Shown in pieces: positions 1 to 7,128 of a stretch of DNA of 53,057 nt. The notes beneath the pieces are model-generated. The model ran no database searches and was not told the origin of the DNA. It was given only the letters and a program-made list of their open reading frames with translations. The stretch comes from Nitrospina sp. UBA6727 (GTDB taxonomy: Bacteria; Nitrospinota; Nitrospinia; Nitrospinales; VA-1). Position 1 is the first letter of the stretch, and every line of letters begins with the position of its first letter. A program made the translations under genes and the position numbers. Location: the NCBI GenBank assembly GCA_002454045.1, contig DKID01000009.1, forward strand, positions 19,171 to 72,227. Reading direction: 5' to 3'.

Positions 1-357
1 GGATATTCCCGTGACCTTCCTCAATCCTTCCGCCTCGTGTTTGTTCACGTAAACCGGGACCGGATGCTTTTCCATCAACTCAGCCAGCCCGGTAATTTCA
101 ATGCCGAAAATTTCTCCGCCAACATGGTCGGGATGATAATGAGTCACCAAGGCGCCGGTGAGATTCATGCCGTCCTCTTCGACGACTTTGAGCATTCCAT
201 CAATGTCCCACGCCGGGTCGACCACCACGCATTCGCGGGTTTCCCGGTCTCCGAGCAAATACAAAAAGTTCGCCATCGAACGCGCCGAAGAGTTTTGCGT
301 CCCCAAATCAACCCCCGCCAATAATTGTCTGAAATAAATTGGGCTTCTTTCCGACAA
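1..357 (-). CDS. MBL-fold metallohydrolase, C-terminus beyond window edge
   Basis: This is the N-terminal part (119 codons) of a metallo-beta-lactamase-fold hydrolase that runs off the left edge of the window. The zinc-binding signature THYHPDHVGG is visible, preceded by a typical first strand region (NFLYLLGD, then CVVVDPAW). The family includes glyoxalase II-like thioesterases and persulfide dioxygenases, and the missing C-terminus prevents a choice. No ATG lies in frame downstream of the preceding gene's stop. The TTG at 357-355, just after GGAGAG, is the most plausible start, although an upstream ATT is also possible. It follows the S1/P1 nuclease gene on the same strand after about 27 nt, so the two may be cotranscribed. 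Confidence 0.75.
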   Translation of the reverse strand, partial: MSERSPIYFRQLLAGVDLGTQNSSARSMANFLYLLGDRETRECVVVDPAWDIDGMLKVVEEDGMNLTGALVTHYHPDHVGGEIFGIEITGLAELMEKHPVPVYVNKHEAEGLRKVTGIS

Positions 358-383
358 GGTCTCTCCGATTTTTATCGCGCGGT

Positions 384-1184
384 CTAAAAGGTCAATGCTG
401 TATTCAGCAGATGCGCAAGACGAATCCCCGCCTGCGTGAGCCTGAGATTGATGATCTCCCTGCCTCTTTTTATGTAAGCCTTGGACAAGTCGCCGTCAAC
501 ATTATAAACCTCTTTCAAAGCCAGGCTTCTGGACTCGTTAGCCCAATCAGAAATTGTTGACAGGCACCAATCCGAAACTTTTTCCGCGGACACTTCTTCA
601 TTCAAGCGGGCGGCGTACTTGAAAAGATTTTTTGCGCCAACTCGCGGGGACTCGCCGCGCCAGTTGATCAATCCCCCGTCCCACAAAGAATGCAGGTTGG
701 CTACTTTCCCTTTATAACGAACGCGGAACGTCCGCCCGCCGCGGTCTTTCCGATTACCCAAGTGGAGCGGTTGATGCACGTCGCCGACGAAATGCACCAG
801 AAATTTCAGCGCATCTTTTCTTTCCCGCAAGGACGCCGAAGGGTCGGCGAGAATATCCGCAAACTCGCGAATCTTTTCCGTGACGCAGGTTCCCTTCGGG
901 CAATCTCTTGCGGCGTTATAAGTCCACCGTCCTTCTTCAACATTAACGTAATGCCAAGAACTTTCGTGCCGGCGTTTTTTCCGTGTCCTGTCTGCCCAGG
1001 ACGCCACATCCGCCAGGTTGGTTATGTTAAACTTTGCGATGATTGATGCTTTAATTTCCGGTTGCAATCGGCCGTCAGCGATAATGCCGATGACGCGGTG
1101 ACCGCGGTGTCCCCAAGCGGCGGCATCTGAAATGCTTGCAACGAGTAATATTAAAGCCGCGCAAAACTGCAACCAAACGTTCAT
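384..1184 (-). CDS. S1/P1-type zinc nuclease, secreted
   Basis: A 266-residue member of the S1/P1 nuclease family (zinc-dependent single-strand nuclease or 3'-nucleotidase, related to phospholipase C). The signature pieces are all present: WGHRGHRVIG directly after the signal peptide, HFVGDVHQPLH in the middle and NLHSLWD further on. In this family the mature protein begins with the Trp of WGH, whose amino group binds zinc. Here a hydrophobic signal peptide ending in DAAA precedes it exactly, which supports export and the start at 1184. An upstream ATG at 1205 would only lengthen the n-region. It probably acts in the periplasm or outside the cell in nucleic acid or phosphate scavenging. It is transcribed divergently from the acyltransferase gene. 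Confidence 0.85.
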   Translation of the reverse strand: MNVWLQFCAALILLVASISDAAAWGHRGHRVIGIIADGRLQPEIKASIIAKFNITNLADVASWADRTRKKRRHESSWHYVNVEEGRWTYNAARDCPKGTCVTEKIREFADILADPSASLRERKDALKFLVHFVGDVHQPLHLGNRKDRGGRTFRVRYKGKVANLHSLWDGGLINWRGESPRVGAKNLFKYAARLNEEVSAEKVSDWCLSTISDWANESRSLALKEVYNVDGDLSKAYIKRGREIINLRLTQAGIRLAHLLNTALTF

Positions 1185-1237
1185 ACTTTTCCGGCGCCCC
1201 GCCATATTTTTTAATCCGATTTCAAACGGAATCCAAA

Positions 1238-1990
1238 TTGAATAAACTCGTTGCAATTTATCACACTGGAAGGTTCTGGATACTCATTACTTTTCTATCC
1301 ATAATTCTCGGGATTCTGTCGATTGGTCTGGGATTTCTAGACAGGAGCGGCGGCCGCTCTCATCAGATATCGCGACTCTGGTGTCGGCTGCTTTGCAAAC
1401 TGAACGGAGTTACTGTTGAAATTAACGGGCTGGAAAATATTCTCACCGACAAGCCGCAAGTTTTCGTTTCCAACCATCAGGGATATTTTGATATTTTCGT
1501 GTTGTCGGGATACCTTCCCGTGCAAGTTAGATGGATAGCTAAATCAAGTTTATTCAAAATTCCTTTCGTCGGCTGGGCGATGACGGCGGCGGGTTACATC
1601 GCCGTCGAAAGGGGCAATCGTAAAAAGGCTTATGAAGCTTTCAACAAGGCGTTGGAAAAAATAAAGGCGGGTTGCTCGATAGTTATTTTCCCCGAGGGCA
1701 CGCGCTCTGAAGACGGGGAGATAGGCGCATTCAAAAGGGGGAGCAATTTGATGGCTAGCCGATCCAAAACTCCGATGACGCCGATTACTCTTGTAGGGAG
1801 CGGCGACATAATTAAAAAAGGCAGCGCCGTCATAACTCCGGGACCAGTCACGGTCATCATTTCCCCGCCCGTAAAACATGGTTCCGATAGAAAAGAAAAC
1901 GTAGCGATTCTGGAATCCATTCGAGGAACCATCGTGGATCTGCACCGACGACATTCCCGCCGCGAGTCAACGGCGGAGATTCGCCGCTAG
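1238..1990 (+). CDS. 1-acyl-sn-glycerol-3-phosphate acyltransferase (PlsC family)
   Basis: A PlsC-type acyltransferase of about 250 residues, which would transfer an acyl chain to lysophosphatidic acid in phospholipid synthesis at the inner membrane. The catalytic HX4D block is NHQGYFD and the substrate-binding block is FPEGTRS, at the usual spacing. A hydrophobic segment (FWILITFLSIILGIL) at the N-terminus would anchor it. The reading frame is open further upstream but would overlap the divergent nuclease gene. The TTG at 1238, seven bases after CGGA, is therefore preferred. The C-terminus is basic. It overlaps the convergent peroxiredoxin-like gene by four bases. Confidence 0.85.
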   Translation: MNKLVAIYHTGRFWILITFLSIILGILSIGLGFLDRSGGRSHQISRLWCRLLCKLNGVTVEINGLENILTDKPQVFVSNHQGYFDIFVLSGYLPVQVRWIAKSSLFKIPFVGWAMTAAGYIAVERGNRKKAYEAFNKALEKIKAGCSIVIFPEGTRSEDGEIGAFKRGSNLMASRSKTPMTPITLVGSGDIIKKGSAVITPGPVTVIISPPVKHGSDRKENVAILESIRGTIVDLHRRHSRRESTAEIRR

Positions 1991-2508
1991 CGTTTTTCTT
2001 TTTGGATGAAGTCCCAGACCGTGGCGGAGTGTGCCCGGAGGTCTTCGATGTTTCTCCAGATTGCGCGGATCATTCCCGTCTTATCGATCACGAAAGTTGA
2101 GCGCTCTATGTATTTGACCATCTGCCCAAGATCATCTTCCTCTTTGACCACTCCATAAAGTTCCGTGGTCTTTTTATGTTCATCCGCCAAAAATGTGCAA
2201 CCGAACTGGAAAACTTCGATGAACTGTTGATGTGAGTTCACGCCATTCCAACTGCACCCCAAAACTTCTACCTCGCGGGTTTTAAATTTTCGGTTCCATT
2301 CGTTGAATCCGACCATGAGCCGCGTATCTTCCGGGCTACTATCCTGCCTGTAAAAAACTATGATCACCCATTTTTTATCCTGAAAATCCTTTAGGCTGAC
2401 CGTCACTTTTTCTTCAGCCGATGGACTTGACTTACCGGCTTTATAACCATAGACAGCGGGCAATTCAAAATTCGGCGCACGGTCTCCAACTTCTAATTCG
2501 CTAGACAT
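1987..2508 (-). CDS. peroxiredoxin-like protein lacking the peroxidatic cysteine
   Basis: A 173-residue AhpC/TSA (thioredoxin-fold) protein. It has the family start (VGDRAPNFELP), the core strand KWVIIVFYRQD and a conserved C-terminal block (ERSTFVIDKTGMIRAIW). In active peroxiredoxins the strand is followed by the T-x-x-C motif of the peroxidatic Cys. Here the corresponding residues are S58-P-E-D61, so the catalytic Cys is replaced by Asp. Two other Cys (in LGCSWNG and FGCTFLAD) are not at that position. It is therefore unlikely to be a standard peroxidase. A redox-inactive, chaperone-like or otherwise altered role is possible. The gene sits upstream of the grx-bolA pair in opposite-facing but adjacent context with Fe-S genes. 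Confidence 0.8.
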   Translation of the reverse strand: MSSELEVGDRAPNFELPAVYGYKAGKSSPSAEEKVTVSLKDFQDKKWVIIVFYRQDSSPEDTRLMVGFNEWNRKFKTREVEVLGCSWNGVNSHQQFIEVFQFGCTFLADEHKKTTELYGVVKEEDDLGQMVKYIERSTFVIDKTGMIRAIWRNIEDLRAHSATVWDFIQKEKR

Positions 2509-2573
2509 GGAAATATCCTTTTAGTTTTGCGTTGATTATTTTCGAGCGCCCCGGGCGAAGATACGAAGGGGCC

Positions 2574-2617
2574 AAAAAATGAACAGGGCTTGCGCGAAAA
2601 GTTTTCCGGCAAGCCCT
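2574..2617 (-). terminator. intrinsic terminator after the grx gene
   Basis: Read on the minus strand, a perfect 9-bp stem (AGGGCTTGC pairing with GCAAGCCCT) is closed by a loop of about 15 nt and followed shortly by six T residues. It lies just downstream of the glutaredoxin stop codon at 2633 and would end the bolA-grx transcript before the peroxiredoxin-like gene. Confidence 0.75.
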
Positions 2618-2632
2618 ACTCTCCGCGAAATG

Positions 2633-2953
2633 TCAATCACCAAACGCGGCTTTGATCAGGGGCTCCACCTCGCCCTTTGCTTCCATCTCATCGAGGATGT
2701 CCGTATCTCCGTAAAACTTGCCGTCGATGAAAACTTTAGGCAACGTGGGCCAGTTGGTCATCTTGCTCAATGCTTCGCGTTTTTCCATATTTTCAAGGCA
2801 ATTAACCACCTCAAAGGGGTAACCATATTTGCTGAAAAACTGAATCGTCTCCACCGTGAATCCACACTGCGGCGCCGCTTTGGTGCCTTTCCCGTAAATC
2901 AGGATTTTGTTCGCCGCAATCTCTTCCTTAATTTGATCTTCAATACCAGACAT
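2633..2953 (-). CDS. grxD: monothiol glutaredoxin, Grx4/GrxD family
   Basis: A 106-residue monothiol glutaredoxin of the type that binds and delivers [2Fe-2S] clusters, usually with BolA. Visible features are the GKGTKAAPQCGFT active-site loop (Cys30), the TLPKVFIDG cis-Pro region and the GDTDILDEM glutathione-binding end. The usual active site is CGFS; here it is CGFT. The start at 2953 follows GGAG at good distance, although the frame is open upstream. It lies 82 bases after the bolA stop on the same strand, so the two are probably cotranscribed. The IscA and YgfZ genes downstream face the other way but serve the same Fe-S pathway. Confidence 0.9.
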   Translation of the reverse strand: MSGIEDQIKEEIAANKILIYGKGTKAAPQCGFTVETIQFFSKYGYPFEVVNCLENMEKREALSKMTNWPTLPKVFIDGKFYGDTDILDEMEAKGEVEPLIKAAFGD

Positions 2954-3035
2954 TATGTGCTCCTTATAAAGTATACCAACACGATAAATAATTTGTAAAA
3001 CTTGAAGGACGCGATGACGGCGGAATGAGGACGGT

Positions 3036-3266
3036 TCAAGGCGTCGCGGTTTTGACTTCCGCCGCGTGGAGCCGCCCATCCTTCATCGCCGGGTCCAAGG
3101 CATCCATAACCGTACGGTGACGGTCCATAATTCCCACTCCCTCAAAAGTGCTCGAGGTGACGTGGATGATGAAATGATCTTTCATCCCCGTTTTATCCAA
3201 AACGTTGACCTCCGCGCCAGGGACCGCCGCCTCAACCAAACCGATTAAATCTGGGATGCTAATCAT
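3036..3266 (-). CDS. bolA: BolA family protein
   Basis: A 76-residue BolA/IbaG-type protein with the class II KH-like fold. Visible hallmarks are PGAEVNVLDKTGMKDHFIIHVTSS, shown here only as its key parts: the invariant His of the FIIHV strand and the later HR of the DRHRTVMDAL helix. BolA proteins form [2Fe-2S]-bridged complexes with monothiol glutaredoxins, and the neighbouring grx gene fits that. The ATG at 3266 follows GGAGG by 11 bases. A TTG seven codons upstream is a less likely start. The C-terminus HAAEVKTATP resembles the usual LHALSIK-type ending. Confidence 0.9.
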   Translation of the reverse strand: MISIPDLIGLVEAAVPGAEVNVLDKTGMKDHFIIHVTSSTFEGVGIMDRHRTVMDALDPAMKDGRLHAAEVKTATP

Positions 3267-3465
3267 ACCCGCATCTTCCTCCGCCAAGTATTAAAATTTG
3301 AAAAATGTATTTGCCTTGTCTGATTCCATTGTCGCCAAAAAGATTTACACTTTGCAAGTTTTTTCACCGCTTTTTGCTTAAAACCTTTCGCCGCGAAATG
3401 AACACGATGCGGTCGCCGCGGTGGTCGCGATAACGACGGCGATGTACATTATGTTGATAGCAGGT

Positions 3466-3494
3466 TTGACGAAAAACGCAAAAATAAGTATAAT
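3466..3494 (+). promoter_or_regulatory. strong sigma70-type promoter for iscA
   Basis: TTGACG and a perfect TATAAT are separated by exactly 17 bases, upstream of the IscA-type gene. Transcription would start near 3501, leaving a leader of about 137 nt. The rest of the 370-base gap between bolA and iscA (3267-3465) shows no gene. It holds an AT-rich stretch and a short GC-rich block near 3404-3445. Confidence 0.7.
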
Positions 3495-3528
3495 CACGAG
3501 ATATTAATCATGTACTATCGTAAGCAAC

Positions 3529-3606
3529 AGGTCGGTCGTTTTTCTAAATACAAATCACCCCGACCTCTCAGGCGGATGGAGCAAAGACAGCCTCCTGCGT
3601 CGGAGG
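3529..3606 (+). promoter_or_regulatory. structured 5' leader of iscA: two hairpins
   Basis: Two inverted repeats lie in the predicted transcript leader. The first is a 7-bp perfect pair, AGGTCGG (3529-3535) with CCGACCT (3560-3566). The second is a 5-bp pair, CCTCC (3591-3595) with GGAGG (3602-3606), about 30 bases before the start codon. Neither is followed by a T-run, so they are not ordinary terminators. Their role (mRNA stability or a regulatory site) is inference. Confidence 0.4.
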
Positions 3607-3637
3607 AAAATTAAAAAAGGTTTTTCCGGAGGAACTC

Positions 3638-3979
3638 ATGACGATTACAAAAGACTTTGTTAAAATCACCGCGAAGGCTAGTGAAGAAGTGATGAAACTT
3701 GTCGCGGCGGAAAATAGTTCTGGCATAGGACTTCGCTTGGCAGTTAAAGGTGGAGGGTGTTCCGGTTTGTCTTACGACCTGCAATTCACTCCGCAGGAAG
3801 ACGGCGACACAGTCATCTCGCACGAAGGATTCAGTGTGTTCATGGATGCCAAAAGTATGATTTATTTGAAAGGCATGCAGTTGGATTTTCAGGACGGTTT
3901 GCAGGGGAAAGGGTTTGTCTTCGTCAACCCCAACGCAACCTCAACTTGCGGATGCGGGGAATCCTTCTCCATCACCTAA
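3638..3979 (+). CDS. A-type iron-sulfur carrier (IscA/ErpA/HesB family)
   Basis: A 113-residue A-type carrier that receives clusters from the assembly scaffold and passes them to apo-proteins. The three ligand cysteines are present: Cys41 in GGGCSGLSY, and Cys104 and Cys106 in the C-terminal TCGCGESF. Length and motif spacing are standard. The start follows a strong GGAGGAA ribosome site and the gene has a good promoter with a long leader. IscA, ErpA, SufA and HesB cannot be told apart from this sequence alone. Neighbours grx-bolA and the YgfZ-TPR gene make this a small Fe-S maturation locus without a visible scaffold or cysteine desulfurase. Confidence 0.92.
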   Translation: MTITKDFVKITAKASEEVMKLVAAENSSGIGLRLAVKGGGCSGLSYDLQFTPQEDGDTVISHEGFSVFMDAKSMIYLKGMQLDFQDGLQGKGFVFVNPNATSTCGCGESFSIT

Positions 3980-4075
3980 AGCGAAAAGTTTGCCTGAAGA
4001 ATTATTACGCAACCCTCCGTCCCGTTTCGGGATGGTTCCACCGCGCATCCCCGAGCGGGCGCATTTTTTTGGCTC

Positions 4076-5779
4076 ATGGAACAAACACTCCAAACCGAAA
4101 TTGATCAAGTCCGCAGCAGTTGTGGTTATTTTCCACTCGAAGACTGGTGCATAATCTCGGCGGAGGGCAAGGATACTTTCTCTTTCCTGCAAACCCAAAC
4201 CACCAACGACGTATTGCAAATCCAGGTCGGACAAGGGCAACACAACGCCATCACCGACCGCCAAGCCAGGCTGATCGCCAACTTCTCCATTCACAGGGTG
4301 GAGGAAGACAAAGCCTTAATCTTGGTGGAAGCGTCGCAAAAAAAATTATTGCTAAGCCATTTGGAGAACTACCACTTTCGCGAGGATGTTCGGTTCGCCG
4401 CTTTGAACGGCAAACTGCTGGCGCTCCAAGGTCCCAAAAGCCCTTTGATTCTGGAAAAAGTTTTCGCCAACCAAAACCTGCCCGAAAAACCTAACGATGT
4501 CACGCAAATAATATGGAACGGAAACCGCGTGGACATCATTATGAAAAGTCTGACGGGAGACGAAGGACATATTCTCTGTTTTCAAAATAAGTTCCAAGAT
4601 AAATTGATCCAAGAGTTTCTAAAAACCGCCACGCCGCCGGTGGAAGTTCGCGAAGACGCCCGCGAAGTTCTCCGCATTGAGGCAGGCATTCCTGTTTTCG
4701 GTAAAGATATGGACCAAAAAAATATCCTGCCCGAAACTGGATTGGAGCACACCTCCGTCAGTTACAACAAAGGCTGTTACATCGGGCAAGAAGTGATCGC
4801 CCGAATCAAAACCTACGGCGCACCCACTTTCGCCTTGATGGGCTTGGCGGTCGAGGGGGCGGACCTCCCGCCTTTTGACGGCGTTCTCCAACTTGGGAAG
4901 AAAAAAATCGGCACCGTGAAAAGTTCGGCGCGCTCCGTCACCCTGAATAAAATCGTCGCACTTGCGTACATACATAAAGAACATAGAAGTCCCGATGTAG
5001 ATTTGGAAGTGACCATCGCGAACAAATCTTTCAAAGTTAAAACTTGCCTGTTGCCTTTTTACCAATCCCAAACTCGCAAGGACTATTCGAAAAAACTCCT
5101 GACCCAAGCCCTGCAAATTTACAAAGAGCAGGATGACTTGGACCGCCCCATCGCAATCCTTCGCGAAGCCATTGAGTTGGATGCAAAAAATGCGGAAGCG
5201 TATGAAGCCCTGGGAGTTTTTCTTTCGAAACAAAATAAACTAGACGAAGCCATCGCCCTGATGAAAAGGCTGACGGAAATTAATCCCAAGGAAATTATGG
5301 CACGCACCAACCTCTCGGTTTACTACATGAAACTGGGGCGAATTGAAGACGCAGAAAATGAAAAAGCCGAAGCCACCGCCCTGCAATTTGAACAGGCGAT
5401 TGAAAAAAATATGGCGAAGAAGTTAGAGAAAAAAGAGGTGCTGCGAAAAGAAAAAGAAATGGAAGACCGCGTTGGCATGTTTAAAAAGGTGCTGGAGATT
5501 GACCCAAAAGACCAAGTCGCAAACTTTGGCCTCGGGTCAATATATTTGGAAGTCGGTCGGTATCAGGAAGGACTCGAGCCACTGAAAACCGTCATTGCAG
5601 AACACCGCGATTATTCCGCCGCCTACCTGCTTCTCGGAAAAACTTGGGAGAAACTATTGAACAAGGAAGAGGCGATTGAAACGTACAAAAAGGGAATTGC
5701 GGCGGCGTCAAAAAAAGGCGACCTCATGCCCCTCAAAGATATGCAGAATAGAATGAAGCAACTTTTGCACTCCCATTAG
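4076..5779 (+). CDS. YgfZ/GcvT-like Fe-S maturation protein fused to TPR domain
   Basis: A 567-residue fusion. Residues 1 to about 335 are a YgfZ-type (COG0354) folate-binding domain with the diagnostic KGCYIGQEV at 232-240, whose Cys is needed in E. coli YgfZ for repair or maturation of certain Fe-S proteins. Residues from about 345 to 560 are helical tetratricopeptide repeats (for example NAEAYEALGVFLSKQNKLDE, NLSVYYMKLGRIEDA and NFGLGSIYLEVGRYQEG). Between them is a charged Lys/Glu-rich coiled stretch. Standard YgfZ is about 325 residues, so the TPR half is an extra module, probably for protein binding. No clear Shine-Dalgarno precedes the ATG at 4076. The leader holds an 8-bp hairpin near 4017-4036. 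Confidence 0.85.
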   Translation: MEQTLQTEIDQVRSSCGYFPLEDWCIISAEGKDTFSFLQTQTTNDVLQIQVGQGQHNAITDRQARLIANFSIHRVEEDKALILVEASQKKLLLSHLENYHFREDVRFAALNGKLLALQGPKSPLILEKVFANQNLPEKPNDVTQIIWNGNRVDIIMKSLTGDEGHILCFQNKFQDKLIQEFLKTATPPVEVREDAREVLRIEAGIPVFGKDMDQKNILPETGLEHTSVSYNKGCYIGQEVIARIKTYGAPTFALMGLAVEGADLPPFDGVLQLGKKKIGTVKSSARSVTLNKIVALAYIHKEHRSPDVDLEVTIANKSFKVKTCLLPFYQSQTRKDYSKKLLTQALQIYKEQDDLDRPIAILREAIELDAKNAEAYEALGVFLSKQNKLDEAIALMKRLTEINPKEIMARTNLSVYYMKLGRIEDAENEKAEATALQFEQAIEKNMAKKLEKKEVLRKEKEMEDRVGMFKKVLEIDPKDQVANFGLGSIYLEVGRYQEGLEPLKTVIAEHRDYSAAYLLLGKTWEKLLNKEEAIETYKKGIAAASKKGDLMPLKDMQNRMKQLLHSH

Positions 5780-5831
5780 CGGGGAGAACCTTCGCGCAAT
5801 CGCAGCGTCGAGAGACAAGTTATAATTCGTT

Positions 5832-6467
5832 ATGGTCCCCGAAAAATTTACACTCGCCGTTTTGGTTTCAGGACGCGGCTCTAATCTCCAAGCCATTATC
5901 GATAGCATTAAAAAAAATAATCTGCCGGCCGAAGTCGCCGTCGTCATCAGCAATGTGAGAGACGCCTACGCATTGGAGCGGGCGCGCAAGCACGGCATCG
6001 AAAACGTTTTTCTCGACCCCGAATCTTATCCCGACCGAAACAGTTACGAACAGGCTCTCGCGGAACGGTTGCAATCCAAATCCGTCAACTTGATTTGCCT
6101 CGCTGGATTCATGCGGATTTTGGGCAAACATTTTATCGAAACTTTTACCGGTCGCATCATCAACATTCATCCCTCTTTGCTCCCCGCATTTCCCGGATTG
6201 AACGCGCAAAAACAAGCACTAGACCGCGGCGCAAAATTTTCGGGGTGCACGGCGCATTATGTCGACGAAGAAGTGGACGGCGGTCCCATCATTCTGCAAG
6301 CCGTCGTTCCTGTTCACGACGACGACGATGAGGCTTCCCTTTCCGCGAGAATTCTCGCGCAGGAGCACATCATTTATCCCGCCGCCATCCGACTAATCAT
6401 TGAAGGCAAGTTGACTCTTTCGGGACGAAAAGTCCTGCACGGCAATTCGCGGAGGAACTCCGCTTGA
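5832..6467 (+). CDS. purN: phosphoribosylglycinamide formyltransferase PurN
   Basis: A 211-residue GAR transformylase, using 10-formyltetrahydrofolate to formylate glycinamide ribonucleotide in purine synthesis. The N-terminal phosphate loop is SGRGSNLQ. The catalytic trio is in place: Asn111 and His113 in NIHPSLLPAFPG, and Asp149 in VDGGPI, matching E. coli N106, H108 and D144. Length is normal. It overlaps the next gene by four bases, so it is the first gene of a run including lolA, rseP and proS. An acidic DDDDE stretch near residue 160 falls in a variable surface loop. Confidence 0.95.
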   Translation: MVPEKFTLAVLVSGRGSNLQAIIDSIKKNNLPAEVAVVISNVRDAYALERARKHGIENVFLDPESYPDRNSYEQALAERLQSKSVNLICLAGFMRILGKHFIETFTGRIINIHPSLLPAFPGLNAQKQALDRGAKFSGCTAHYVDEEVDGGPIILQAVVPVHDDDDEASLSARILAQEHIIYPAAIRLIIEGKLTLSGRKVLHGNSRRNSA

Positions 6468-7123
6468 ATCTTGCGCGGAAAATTTTCGCATTGTTCGCCC
6501 TGCTGGTTCTGCCGACGGAAACCCTCTTCGCGGAAACTTCCGCGCAACGGGCACTAGACGCCATCCAGCGGCAGTATGAAAAAGTTGCAACCTTTGAGGC
6601 GGATTTCGTCCAGCGGTCTTACGTCAAAATGATGAACCAAACTCAGAGCATCAAGGGCACGGTGAAAATTAGGAAGCCCGGAAAAATGAAATGGGTCTAT
6701 GGGTCTCCGCACCCACAAACTTTACTCAGCGACGGGAAAACCCTTTGGCTTTACGTCCCCGAAGAGGAGCAAGTCACGCGCATGCCGATGGCGAACATTT
6801 ACTCCTCCAACACGCCGGCACTTTTTTTGGCGGGGAAAGGCAAGTTGACTCGGTCCTTTAACGTCGCAAGCGCGAGTGAAAAAAACAGCGTCATTTTCGT
6901 CACCCTCGTCCCGAAAAATAAAGTGCAGGACATGACGCGGCTAATCCTCCACGCCGACAAGAAAAACTACCAGATTATCGGATCGACCGTGTATGATAAA
7001 TTGGGGAACAAAACGGAAATTCGATTCAGTCAAATTCGGATAAACCGAGAAATCCCAGATGAACATTTCCAAATCAAAACTCCGCCGGGCGTGGAAATTT
7101 TGGATTACACGCAAACCCCCTGA
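6464..7123 (+). CDS. lolA: outer-membrane lipoprotein carrier protein LolA
   Basis: A 219-residue periplasmic chaperone that takes lipoproteins from the LolCDE transporter to the outer membrane. An N-terminal signal peptide of about 23 residues (hydrophobic core FALFALLVLP, ending FAETS) is visible. The family blocks follow: FEADFVQRSYV, GTVKIRKPGKMKWVY, LLSDGKTLWLYVPEEEQV and a late NREIPDEHFQIKTPPGVE. The start is TTG at 6464, overlapping the purN stop and preceded by GGAGGAA. Its presence implies a Gram-negative envelope with a Lol pathway. Confidence 0.92.
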   Translation: MNLARKIFALFALLVLPTETLFAETSAQRALDAIQRQYEKVATFEADFVQRSYVKMMNQTQSIKGTVKIRKPGKMKWVYGSPHPQTLLSDGKTLWLYVPEEEQVTRMPMANIYSSNTPALFLAGKGKLTRSFNVASASEKNSVIFVTLVPKNKVQDMTRLILHADKKNYQIIGSTVYDKLGNKTEIRFSQIRINREIPDEHFQIKTPPGVEILDYTQTP

Positions 7124-7128
7124 ACGCG

